Positions 11,231 through 21,228 of a stretch of 45,585 bases of DNA are shown here, piece after piece; the stretch's first letter is position 1, and every line of letters starts with the position of its first letter. The notes under the pieces are model-generated. The model searched no databases. It had not been told where the DNA came from and saw nothing but the letters and a program-made list of their open reading frames with translations. A program made the translations under genes and the position numbers. Source of the stretch: Balamuthia mandrillaris (lineage: Eukaryota > Discosea > Longamoebia > Balamuthiidae); contig JAVKOQ010000384.1 of assembly GCA_031835245.1 (NCBI GenBank), forward strand, positions 1 through 45,585, given 5' to 3'.

Positions 11231-11404
11231 GCCCGCCAAGTCGGGGTCCAAGTACTTTGAGAAAAGCAACGAGAAAAAGGATCCACCGAAGAAGAAGAGG
11301 ACCCTCCGTCCTCGTTAGTCTTTGTCGTATATGTTGTCTGGTTCATAATACTAATTAATAATAGCAATTTAGGGGCCAACCGCCATCAGCGAGTAATCAC
11401 AGGT

Positions 11405-14400
11405 TCACAAGTGAATGTTGAGGTCCTGCAATGCTTGCTGCAGGCCAGCCGCCACTTGCTCCCTCTCCTCCCTCTCCAATCCATTCAGGTACTCCCTCAC
11501 CTTCCTCTCCCTCCTTCTCCTTTGCCCTTCTTCGAACTGCTCAAAACTGCCAAACACATTCCCACCAGCAAGGTTGTGCGCACACCCCCTCACGTGGCGA
11601 TGGGCATTCTTGCCACAATCCTGAAGACACCAAGCACAAAAGGCAGCATTGCATCGACTGCATGTCAAGGCGAAGCATCCATCAAAGTCCACAAAGGCTT
11701 GATGGCAACGAGGACATTGCAAGGTCAGGATGTCCTCCACCATGCGCCGACCATGCCTCTGGACCGTGCTCTGCTTCTCCCACTGTTCTCGTTCATGCTC
11801 CAAGCGTTGTTGGAAGGCCTGTTCGCTCATGAACTCTGTGGCTTTGCTTCGCACCTCCAACAAGACCTTCCTTCCCTCATCCTCCACATGGGCCATGAGT
11901 TGTTCCATGGGGAAGGGCTGGGCCGTACAGCCATTCACCAAACATGGGACATGTCTTGCTCTCTTTGCCAACACGGCTGCTGGCATGTCCAACAAGGACA
12001 CAGCCCATCCGTTCAAACATCCTCCACACACGAAATGACGTTCTGTTTCTCCTTTGTCTGGGCGTTGGCCATGTGGCTGTGGAGAGGAAGAAGGAGGGGG
12101 AAGGCATTGGAGGCCTTCATCCAGCCATTTCTCATCCATGCACACCACACATCGGCGGCGATCCCTCTCCGCCACCCGGTGCTCCACCAGATGAGTCCAG
12201 AGGAAGGGGTGAGAGAGGCATTGGCTGGCGGTGGGTCTCTTCCTTGCATCCAACTGCAAGACCTGGTGCAGCAAGTCTCGAAGATGAGGGTTGGGATGGG
12301 GAGGGATGGTGATCTCTTGCCCTTTCACCATTTCCATCAACGTCGGACGAGCTGGTCTCACCTCCCTTCTTCTTTCTCCCCTTGGCTCTTGTGCTTGTGC
12401 TTGTGCTTGCAGAGAAGGAACAGCAAAGTGGAGATCGAAGAGGAGCAGACCGCAGGAAAAGACATCCGCTGCTGGGCCGACCTCTCCACAGCACACCTCC
12501 GGAGCCATGTACGCCCAGGTTCCTCCTCCTTCACTCCCACTTCTTCCTCCTCCTCCTCCTCCACTCCCACCAGCAACCATGGTCAGGGTCCCTGTGGCGG
12601 CGTGGCTGCTGATGTCAAAGTCTCCCAAGATGGCTCGTTGACGCCCATGCTGTTCCCCGTTTCCTTCGTTCTCCTCTTCGTCATTCCCCATCCCTTTTCC
12701 TTCTTCCTCCACAAAGATGTTCTGAGGTTTGACATCCATATGAACGATGCCTTGGCTGTGGACGTGTTGCAAGGCCAACAACACTCCTCTTCCCACCCTC
12801 TGCTTCTCCGCGTCGCTTCGATCTTTTCCTCTTCCGTTCGTCAACCATTCGCACAGGTTGCCCCCGCTGTAAAACGGCATGTGGATGTATCCTTTGATTC
12901 TCCCATCCTCGTTCTGCACAAAGGCTGCTTCCACTTTGGCGATGTGTTCGTGCTGCAGTGATCTCAGCCTCTTCAGTTCGCGCATGAAGTGTTGGTGGTC
13001 TGTGGAGCTCAGATCAAACTCCTTCAGTACGCAGGCTTGTCCTTGGTATTGGGCCTTCATGACACAGTGGTGACCAGCGGAGGAGAGCACTTGAATGTGG
13101 TCGTAGTGGTCCAGGCGGCGGTATGGGCAGTCCACCGCCATCAAGTCCACTGCCTCCAGACCCAGTTCCTTCAAGAGGAAACGAGACTCTGGACAGCAGC
13201 TGTTGCTCAATTCCACCAACTGCAACGCTTCTCTCTGTCCATTGGTGGAATGTAAGAAGAAAAGCACAAGACAAGCAACCAAAAGAAGAGAAAAACCCAC
13301 AAAACGAACAGTAAAGAACTGGAAAAAAGAAAAAGTGATAGTAACTCAAACCTCCAACAATAATGCTTGTTGCCTTAATTGCGTTTTGGCCTTTGCTAAC
13401 ATGACTTGGGCGGCTTCTCTTTCTTCGTCGTCATCTGCACCCTCCACCTCTGCTTTAGCCACTCTGACTTTCACCAAAGACTTCTTGTTCGCCCTTTGTA
13501 AGTCTTTCAAAAGCTGGTAGTTAGGAGGATTGGCCATGACTCTCTTCACTTTCATTTTCTCCTTCATCAATGCCATCAACGTCACGTCTTTGTCTCGCTC
13601 CTCTTTACACATCTTTTGCAAATAGTCAACCACGCCCCGGATGCCTTGGGACAACGCGCGTAAGGGAGGACCATCGCCGACGCCACCCTTGAGGAAGTCT
13701 TGTTCCTTGTGGATGGCGTTCATGAGGGAGGCCATATGGTCCTTCAACAACAGTTCTTCTTCCGTGGGGCTCTCGTTTGTGTCTACGCGTTTCAAAGACG
13801 GTTAGTGAATGGGTACATTAAAGGAAGTGCAATAGAAGAACAAACCAGAAAAGGCAGACGCCACTCGATGGAAGGCATTACTCACTTTTTGAGCTTGGCT
13901 CTCTGTTTCTGCTTCCATTATCTGTTGTTGTTCTGCGTGTATTTCTTGCCATTCTCGGATCTTTTTTAACGCCTCTGTTCCGCTTTGTAACTCATCCGCT
14001 GCTTCCTCTGTCTCCTTTTCCTTTTCCTTTTCCTTTTCTTTTAGATCTTCTACCTTTCGAATGGTCCTGTCTTTGCCTACTTTTAGCAACACCTCCATCA
14101 ACTGTTGACTCCAGTGCATACAGCGCTGCTGCACTGCAGCCGCCTCCTGTTCCCGCCACTCAGCAGCCGCTCGTCGTACCGCTTCCACTAGTTTCCTTCT
14201 CGCCTGGTCTCTCCTCGTCAAGATCTCTTCATCCGGCCAAGCTGTGCCTTCTCTGATGGTTTTCTGCACCGCTTCTAACTCTTCTTTGGCAGCAAGCGCA
14301 GCTGCCATGGCTTTCCCTGGTGTTCTATCCAACGTACTGACATAGTCCAACGCTTGTTGCAAGAGCTGTTGGGCATGGGTGTAGTCGGAGAATGAGGAGT

Positions 14401-14913
14401 GACGGGAGAGACGCACGGCTCGAAGGGCAGCCAAGGTTCTGCCCACCCTCTCTCCCTGCCATTGTTGTTGCTGTTCTTTCTGTTGGCGTAGTTTTTCTTG
14501 CTCTTCGCGTTGACGTTGTTCTATTATTCGTTCTTGTTCTTCTCTTTCTACTTCTTCTTGTTTTCGCCGTCGCTCTTCTTCCTCTGCTCTTTGCCTGCGT
14601 TCTGGTGCGGTTCTCACCAGCTCCTTTATCTCCTCTAGCAAGAGCTTTGGGATACTGTTGAAGACTTGGCCCTTGATGTTAACCCACAAAATAGCAAAAG
14701 TGTTCCCGCATGAACAAGAACCATAACTAAAACAAAAAAAAAACAAGTACATACAGCCTATGTTCAACAGTGTAAGGGTGGTGTTGTGGCGCAAGGCGTC
14801 TGCCATCGCTTTTCCTCCTGCTTCGCCCAAACGGTTCGCTTCACGTTCACAGCCTCGTTAATAAACAAAACTTCTTTCTTTCTTTCTTCTCGTTTCTTTC
14901 TTTCTTTCTTCTT

Positions 14914-14965
<52 letters not shown>

Positions 14966-15445
14966 GCTCTTGTAACTCCTTGCATTCTGGGTTACGTACC
15001 ATTAAGGTCCAACGCTGTGAGGGTGGTGTTGTGGCGCAACGCCTCAGCAATCGCTTGGCCTCCCTCTTCTCCAAGGTGGTTCGCTGAGAGAAACATAGAA
15101 AGAGGTGAGAGCGGGTTCTACCATAAGCAAGCCGGCAACAAACAGGATGTCACGTAAGAAGGTTCATACTTGAAAGGTCCAACAAGGTGAGGGTGGTGTT
15201 GTTGCGCAAGGCCTCCGCCACTGCCGTTCCACCCGCTGGTCCCAACCTCCTCTCTGGCAGAGGAAGCATGAAGAAAGAGAGAGAGAGAGACAGAGAGAGA
15301 GAAGAAAGTTAGTTCTGTTTTACTCCACGTCAGTGACGACAACAAACGCACTGTGCAAGTCCACTTGCGTAGCACCAGGCGGGATCAACTCCTCCCAGTG
15401 GTAAACCGTGGTGGCAGCGGCTCTATCCGTAAACCAACCGAACAT
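11405..15445 (-). CDS. LRR - coiled coil - kinase - RBR ubiquitin ligase, copy 1
   Basis: Seven exons (15445-15352, 15253-15170, 15083-15000, 14838-14755, 14664-13846, 13782-13352, 13234-11405) give 1141 aa in consistent phase. Exon 1 encodes a leader ending ELIPPGATQVDLH. Exons 2-4 are exactly 84 nt each and encode one ribonuclease-inhibitor-type LRR apiece (core NxLGEEGGxAxAEALRHNTT). Exon 5 is a long charged coiled coil. Exon 6 is a helical linker (about residues 389-532). The last exon encodes a kinase-like domain: LKEF at the beta3 Lys (about 603), HMDVKPQN (about 697) where HRD is usual, DFD (about 737) where DFG is usual, then MAPE and DVFSCGLLL. A RING/IBR/RING2-like region follows, with CVVCMDEKW, CGGCLNGW, LQCPRCHQAFVDFDGC and CSRCNAAFCAWC. 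It probably attaches ubiquitin in a signalling pathway whose input comes through the LRRs; that role is inferred. Confidence 0.88.
14875..14962 (+). repeat. TTTC-rich run passing into (CT)n
   Basis: This lies in the intron between LRR exons 3 and 4 of copy 1. On that gene's sense strand it reads AG/AAAG, opposite to most other intronic repeats in the window. Confidence 0.85.
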
Positions 15446-15625
15446 ACTTTGGCATGGCTCGCTGTCTCCCGTTTCTCTGTGTAACCTCTCTCAAAAAGAC
15501 CAACAGCAAGCCAAGCAAAAGACCTCTTCCTTCACGAGAAGCAAAGCTGAAGAGTGCCCGCAGCAAAAAAAAACGACCAAACATCCCATCACATCGCACA
15601 GTTTTCCACCACTTGTACGACCGAA

Positions 15626-15697
15626 AGGCGCGTGGCCAAATGGAAAGGCGTCTGCCTACGGAGCAGAAGATTGTGGGTTCGATCCCCACCGTGCCTG
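15626..15697 (+). tRNA. tRNA-Arg (anticodon ACG)
   Basis: A full cloverleaf folds by eye. The acceptor stem AGGCGCG (15626-15632) pairs with CGTGCCT (15690-15696) with one G-U pair. The D stem is GCC/GGC (15635-15637, 15647-15649). The anticodon stem TCTGC/GCAGA encloses loop CTACGGA with anticodon ACG at 15658-15660. The variable arm has five nt, and the T arm GTGGG-TTCGATC-CCCAC lies at 15673-15689. No intron is present. The internal promoter boxes (TGGCCAAATGG and GGTTCGATCCC) fit, and a run of T (about 15707-15716) follows as a Pol III stop. It sits between copy 1 and the SDR gene. Confidence 0.93.
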
Positions 15698-15705
15698 ATT
15701 TCTGA

Positions 15706-15716
15706 TTTTTTTTTTG
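15706..15716 (+). terminator. Pol III oligo-T terminator of tRNA-Arg
   Basis: A run of about ten T begins roughly ten bases after the tRNA 3' end, as expected for RNA polymerase III termination. Confidence 0.75.
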
Positions 15717-15784
15717 GGTTGAGCACAACAGCTTCACAAAAGGCTGCCATTTTTTGCTGGAGAGAGCTCGCTGGCTTGGAGGAG

Positions 15785-17047
15785 ATGGAAAGGACGCCGC
15801 CGCTGGTATGCGTTACCGGCGCCTCTGGCTTCATCGCCGGTCACATCGTGGCCCAACTCTTGGAACAAGGTTTCTTCTCTTTCTTTTTCTCTCTGATCTC
15901 TTTATTTTTTTTAAAAAAAACAAAGGCTTTCGCGTGAGAGGAACCATCCGCAGAGCGAGTTCTGATGAACGCCAAAAGCTTGGTTTCCTGGAGGAGCTGA
16001 AGGAGAGCTTCTCCGACCGCTCGGCTGCTTCGTTGGAGCTGGTGGAAGCCGACCTGCTCGACCCTGCCAGCCTCCAGCGGGCCATCGACGGCTGCACTCA
16101 CGTCATCCACACGGCCTCTCCTTCCACTCACACCGCCAAAGACCCCAAACGGGACATCGTTGAGCCCATTCTAAGGGGCACCAAAGCCGTTTTGACCGCT
16201 TGTTCAAGAGCTAGCTCTGTCCAGGTTTCCTCCGCTCTCACCCTTTCCTCTGCGTTTCTGCTTCTCCGCCTCTTTGCTGCTTTCTTCTCTCATTCTCTCT
16301 TCTCTTCTCTTCATCGTTCTCTTCTCTTCTCTTCTCTTCTCTTCTCTTCTCTTCATCGTTCTCTTCTCTTCATCGTTCTCTTCTCTTCATCGTTCTCTTC
16401 TCTTCATCGTTCTCTTCTCTTCATCGTTCTCTTCATCGTTCTCTTCATCGTTCTCTTCTCTTCATCGTTCTCTTCATCGTTCTCTTCTCTTCTCTTCTCT
16501 TCATCGTTCTCTTCTCTTCATCGTTCTCTTCTTCTCTTCTCTTCTCTTCTCTTCTCTTCTCTTCTCTTCTCTTCTCTTCTCTTCTCTGCTCTTCTCTGCT
16601 CTTCTCTGCTCTTCTTCTTTGCTTCTCTTTCTATGTATCTTTTTCTTTTCTTTACTTTCACCGTAACACTCTTCCAAATAGTTGTTAGTGTTGACTTCAT
16701 CCATTTCGGCCGTTCGCAACCGTGGAGCAGAAGACAAAGTCTTTGACGAGTCCGACTGGAACGATGAAGCCACGCCCAAAGAAGAGCCTTACAACTATGC
16801 AAAGACTTTAGGAGAGAAGATGGCTTGGCAAATGGTGAAAAACTTGGAAGAAGAAGGAGAACAAGAAGGAGGAGAAAGCAGAAACAAGTTCAAGTTGGTG
16901 ACGTTCTGCCCGACGTTGGTTGTTGGCCCTTTGTTGTCGGAGAGGATGGCTGTCAGTAATAGCGTGCTCCTGACGATTGCCTCGGGGCAGTACCCTTTCT
17001 TGCCAAAAGTCTGTGAGAATTGGGTTGATGTTCGCGATGTTGCTAGG

Positions 17048-17095
<48 letters not shown>

Positions 17096-17730
17096 CTTTC
17101 CCTTTCTCGTTTCTCTTTTATCATTTCTCATTTCTCGTTCTCTTCCACAAACAAACAGAGCGCACGTGTTAGCCATTCAAAAGGAGAACATCGCCCAAAA
17201 CCAGAGATACATCCTCAGTGGTGGGATGCTATGGTTCCGCGAAGCCGCTCAGCTCATTTTAAACTGGACAACCCAACAACAACAGGCAGCAAAGAGCAAC
17301 ACAAAGTTCAAACACGCCTCCAGTTGCATCACTACCAAAGAGATGGCCAACTTTTGGATGTATTTTGTCGCACTTATAGAGCCAAGGGTCACGTGGAAAT
17401 GGTGCAAGAACAAGCTGGGGGTAAAGACGATCGTGAAGGCGGACAAGGTATGCAGAGAGTTGGGGTTGGAGTACACTCCGTTGGAGAAGACTTTTGCGGA
17501 TGGATGCACCAGTTTCATGGAACGCGGTTTTCTAGAGTACGTCTTCTTTCTATCTTATTTCGTTTCACTTTCTGTCTTTGTCTTCTATTTAACTTTTTGT
17601 GTTTATTTAAATCAGTTGGGAAGAAAGAGCCAAAAAACAGCAACAAAAGAAGAAGAAAGCAGCATTTCTCTTCCTCTTCCTTCTCTCCATCCTCTTCTCT
17701 CTTCTCTTCGCTCTCTTCTTTTCCTCCTAA
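15785..17730 (+). CDS. Tail-anchored extended SDR (DFR/cinnamoyl-CoA-reductase/3beta-HSD-like)
   Basis: This is an NAD(P)-dependent reductase or dehydrogenase acting on a carbonyl or hydroxyl group. Five exons (15785-15869, 15926-16224, 16682-17046, 17159-17536, 17616-17730) give 413 aa with matching phases. The Rossmann motif VTGASGFIAGH lies at the N-terminus; VEADLLDPASL, VIHTASPS, LTSSISAVRN and FCPTLVVGP follow the extended-SDR order. The catalytic Tyr/Lys are in YNYAK. The last exon encodes a basic linker (KKQQQKKKK) and about 22 hydrophobic residues before the stop, so the enzyme is probably anchored by its tail with the active site facing the cytosol. Intron 2 is filled by a CT-rich minisatellite and intron 3 by (CT)n. 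The substrate is not determined. Its stop is 15 bp from that of the convergent thioredoxin gene. Confidence 0.88.
16292..16614 (+). repeat. CTTCTCTT / CATCGTT minisatellite in SDR intron 2
   Basis: TTCTC units alternate with TTCATCGTTCTC units over about 320 bp. The whole block lies inside intron 2 (16225-16681) of the SDR gene, pyrimidine-rich on the sense strand. Unit order is irregular, which rules out a CRISPR array. Confidence 0.9.
17050..17093 (+). repeat. (CT)n microsatellite in SDR intron 3
   Basis: About 22 CT units start just after the donor site. They are followed by repeated TTTCTC(A/G) motifs up to the acceptor. Confidence 0.9.
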
Positions 17731-17745
17731 ATATAAAGGGTCCAC

Positions 17746-18793
17746 TTACGAGAACCAAATGTTAGCAAGTCGCTTTCTTCCTTGCACCGTCAACTCGTTA
17801 TCCTCTCCAAGGACCGTAAACACTTTGAACAACAGTTGACGAGCGGCATCCTCCTTCCAATACTTGTTCCTCTTCAGGATCTCCAACAACTGCTCGATAG
17901 CTTCCTCCGGCCTTCCGCCAACGAGATACAAGGACGCCAAGTCGTAACGATCCTGAAACAGAGCATCCAGCGTAGACGTGTCCTCTGCATTGTTGTTTGC
18001 GTTTATCTTTTGGAGGAGGGCCTCTTCTTTTTGTTTAAAGTCGGAAGAAGAGAGACCCGAGGGAAACTTGCTGCGAAACTCGAGTTGAATGTCTACCGCG
18101 GAAACAGCTTTCTTGATGAGGGGTTCGGAGAGGCGAGAGGAGAACTTGCGTTTGAGGTTTTCGGTTAGGTCTTTGGCAGCTTCCAGGTTGCCTTCTTCCA
18201 ATGCACAACGAGCTTTTGTTTAAAGGTTTGTCAGTTTCAGGAAGAGAGCACGCCAGAAAGAAAAGCAAAAGTAAAAGCAAACCTAATCCAGCAAGAGCCA
18301 CAGGAACAGTTTCTTCCACGTTTTCCTTCAAGACCTGTCCATAGGCCTCCGCCGCCCCCGTGATATCTCCCTCCTTCAGCCTCTGCTCCGCCTCCTCAAA
18401 GAGCTCCTCCGCTGAGGCCAAATGGTCCAACTCTCCGGCGATGCCTCCCACCCTGTCCACCCATTTTCTCAACTGATCGGCTGGGAGGACGCCCATGAAA
18501 CTGTCCACCAGCTTGCCTTGGTAGAGAGCAAAGACGGTCGGGAGGTTGGTCACGCCGAGCTGTTGGGCGAGGGCTTGGTTGTGGTCAGTGTTAAGCTTGG
18601 CCAGGAGCACGCGGCCGTTGAGGCGTTTGACCTCTTGCTCTAAGGCAGGCGTCAAGGTCTTGCATGGCGTACACCAACTATACGGAAGGAAAGAGAAAGA
18701 GAAGAGGGAGAATAGAGAGAGAGAGAGAGAGAGAGAGAGAATAGAGAGGGAGAGAGAGGGAGAGAGAGGGAGAGAGAGAGGGAGAGCGAGAAT

Positions 18794-18827
<34 letters not shown>

Positions 18828-19864
18828 AGGGAGGGAGGGAGGGAGGAGGGAGGGAGGGAGGGAGGGAGGGAGGGGGAGGAGGGAGGGAGGGAGGGAGGAG
18901 GAGGGAGGGAGGGAGGGAGGGAGGGAGGGAGGGAGGAGGGAGGAGGGAGGGAGGGAGGGAGGGAGGGAGGGAGGGAGGGAGGGAGGGAGGAGGGAGGGAG
19001 GGAGGAGGGAGGAGGGAGGGAGGGAGGGAGGGAGGGAGGGAGGGAGGGAGGGAGGAGGGAGGGAGGGAGGGAGGGAGAGAAAGAGAGAGAGAGAGAGATG
19101 TTAGGGAGAAGGAAGGAGGGGGAGAAAGGCAGCAGCAGAAGAAAAAGAAGAAGAAGAACAAGAAGAAGAAGAACAAGAAGAAGAAGAACAAGAAGAACAA
19201 GAAGAAGAAGAACTAGAAGAACAAGAACAAGAACAAGAACAAGAACAAGAACAAGAACAAGAACAAGAACAAGAACAAGAACAAGAAGAACAAGAACAAC
19301 ATAAGACAACAAGAAGCAGAAGCAGAAGCAGAAGCAGAACGAGAAGAGGAAGGAAAGGAAGTCTTACTCAGCGTAGCAATCGACTATGACGGGAACTTGA
19401 CCGGAGGGAATGAGGACCTGAGCTTGGAACTGCTCTTGCGACGCTTCAAAGATGAGAGTACGATTGCTGCTCGCTCCAGATTTGGTGGCGGCGGGCGGGC
19501 CTTCCTTTGGCGAGAGTTCAGCGGTGGGAGAGATCTCATCCTTTCTTCGTTGGCTGGTGACAAAGGTTCGTTTCGTGAAGAAAGAAGCAGACGAAGAAAA
19601 AGAAGGTGAAGCCAAAGAGGGCAGGAGACGATTCGGTTGAAAGCGTCGTCGAAGCGTGGAGAAGGATTGAGGTTGATTTCGATGTGTTCGAAGGCAAGTG
19701 GAGAGCAGAGGGGTTGTCGTGGCGAGGCATCGCTTCGTGAGAGTGGCCGTTGCAGCGAGCCTGCACGGACGAACCGAAGAGAAAGAAGAAGGGACAGGAA
19801 GCATGATGAACAAGGGGAGACGAGCGGAGGCACTGGCACTGCTGCTTTGCATCGAGGGAAGCAA
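17746..19864 (-). CDS. Mitochondrial thioredoxin-TPR protein, CnoX/YbbN-like
   Basis: This is a likely mitochondrial chaperedoxin, a redox-active holdase that protects folding proteins. Three exons (19864-19368, 18677-18283, 18212-17746) give 452 aa. The first about 110 residues are rich in Ser, Arg and Leu with almost no acid, as in a matrix-targeting leader. The thioredoxin domain follows (VIVDCYAD, then WCTPCK across the intron, LAKLNTDHN, LPTVFALYQGK). Next comes a helical TPR-like half ending GEDNELTVQGRKRLANIWF, typical of the bacterial YbbN/CnoX C-terminus. Unlike E. coli CnoX, which lacks the full CxxC, this protein keeps both cysteines, so disulfide chemistry is possible. Intron 1 (690 nt) holds the largest low-complexity block in the window. 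Four TGACGT hexamers lie just upstream of the start. Confidence 0.88.
18690..19345 (+). repeat. Purine-rich block: (GA)n, (GGGA)n, (GAACAA)n
   Basis: This fills most of intron 1 of the thioredoxin-TPR gene. It holds GA runs with AATAGAGA interruptions (about 18715-18818), a GGGA/GGAGGGA tract (about 18819-19078) and AAGAAGAACAAG/AACAAG repeats (about 19138-19345). GGG triplets separated by single A occur dozens of times, so the plus strand can form G-quadruplexes. The transcript carries the C/T-rich strand. Confidence 0.93.
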
Positions 19865-20111
19865 AACTTTATTTTTTTTTGTTTGTCCACAAAAAATGTT
19901 TTATCACATACGTCACGTTTACCTGAAATAGTAATAACTGACGTGTTTGATCTCGATCATTTGGGGAGTTTAAACACACGTCATACAATACTTAATATAG
20001 AATACAATGACGTAACACCTGAATTATTTATTTTGAATATTCTTTTTCTTTTTTCTTTTTTATTTATTTTTTAGTTTTTGTTGTATGTACAAAGCCAACC
20101 TTGGGCTCACT
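19865..20111. promoter_or_regulatory. Upstream region of the thioredoxin gene with four TGACGT motifs
   Basis: TGACGT or its complement occurs at 19910-19915, 19939-19944, 19978-19983 and 20008-20013, four sites within 104 bp. These are half-sites for CREB/ATF-type bZIP factors. The gap also contains the 3' end of the YqaJ-like gene, whose stop is at 20112. Confidence 0.5.
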
Positions 20112-21228
20112 TTAGGAAGGTTGGCGTTGATGCAGGAGCGCATGTCTGAACTTTTGTAGGTCCTGCAAAGCCCTCTCGCAATACCAAGGTTTACGGTGGA
20201 TCGTTTTTTCATCCAGCACTGCCTATAATAACATATATAATGATACCAAGGGAATGTGTGTTGAAAGAGAAAGAAAAAGAAAACAGAGAGACATGAAACT
20301 ACACAATGGCTTATCATTGCTTACCGATGGTGTCCGTCTGATAAGTAAGAGATGGCAGTAATGTGCTCCATAGAGATACATGAAGCACTGTGCTTGTAGC
20401 TTTACGCAGTCCTTCGCATCATCCCAGCGGCAGCGCTCCACCACCAAAACGATGCCTTCTATGTCTCCGTTGAAAGTGTTCTGGAGGAACAAGTCTGGCG
20501 AGCCGTCCAACCAGTCATACCCTTTCCGAACTCTCAGAGCCGTTGATAGCCTTTTTTTAAAAAAACTTGTTAAACAGAGAAGTAACAAGAAAGACAACAT
20601 ACAGAGAAAGAGAGACAGAAGAGTACGCTGTAACGCTTTCCTCTCTGCACTCAGATAAAAAGGCAACTTTGGCGAGCTCCCTCACAGCAGAGCGGTGCCC
20701 ATCGGTGGCAGAGAAGGGCCTCCTCCCGTCGGCCAGCTCTTTCCACAGCTGCCGGCTGGGCTTGGCTTCATCTAACCCGATGGCTGCTCCCCATTCGGCT
20801 GGAGTGAGCTTTACGGAACGTAGCCTGTGGTATCGGAGCCCTTTTTGGTCCGTGTTTGGTGTGAGACCTGAAGAAGATTAAAGAAGCAGAAGATGGGGAA
20901 GAAGAAAAACTGAAAAAGAGAAGATGATGTACGACATGAGGCGAGTAAAAAAACGGAGACGCATCACACCTCTTTTGAAGCCAGTTGCTGACATCAACAC
21001 CAGCACCAGAGCAATCAATAACCACCAGCCCAACGACAGCGTGAGCCCTGCCCTCCTGGTTGCCCCCTTGAGCAACCCTTCAGGTTCCTCCATGCCATGC
21101 CATCCTCCTCCTCTTCCTTCACCCCCACCAAAGCCCTCAACCACTCCATAGTGAGCTGCAGCCAGGAGCACGTGGCACGAACCGACGAGCCAACAAAGCA
21201 ACAGCATCAGCGGTCTCACCCATAGCAT
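20112..21228 (-). CDS. Membrane-tethered YqaJ/lambda-exonuclease-like protein
   Basis: Four exons (21228-20970, 20867-20627, 20550-20325, 20222-20112) give 278 aa in consistent phase. The N-terminus is a signal-like segment (MLWVRPLMLLLCWLVG). A Gly-rich stretch and a second hydrophobic segment (LSLGWWLLIALVLVLMSATG) follow. Residues from about 90 on follow the order of YqaJ-type PD-(D/E)xK nucleases: LTPAEWGAAIGL, SRQLWKEL, GYDWLDGSPD, VLVVERC, then a long helix with LQAQCFMYLYGAHYC and a terminal RALQDLQKF. The usual active site is D...ExK; here the last part reads ERC, so the catalytic Lys appears missing and activity is doubtful. The family match was made by eye and is moderate. Such an enzyme normally trims DNA in recombination; a membrane-bound form is unusual. 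Confidence 0.6.

Noticed and set aside
11231-11269. Upstream extension of the F-box/ankyrin protein
   Set aside because: The extension begins at TTG. The first in-frame ATG at 11228-11230 is the better start.
11411-12961. 516-aa plus-strand frame antisense to copy 1, and its twin at 40651-41625
   Set aside because: They are mirror images of the same duplicated kinase-RBR exon and show no domain of their own.
15423-15834. Open frames over the tRNA region on both strands
   Set aside because: They overlap the tRNA and the start of the SDR gene and lack domain content.
16292-16614. Possible CRISPR array
   Set aside because: Units are short, irregular and without unique spacers, and lie in an intron of a eukaryotic gene.
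18546-19304. 252-aa frame made of REGG/TRTR repeats
   Set aside because: It is pure translation of the intronic purine repeat.
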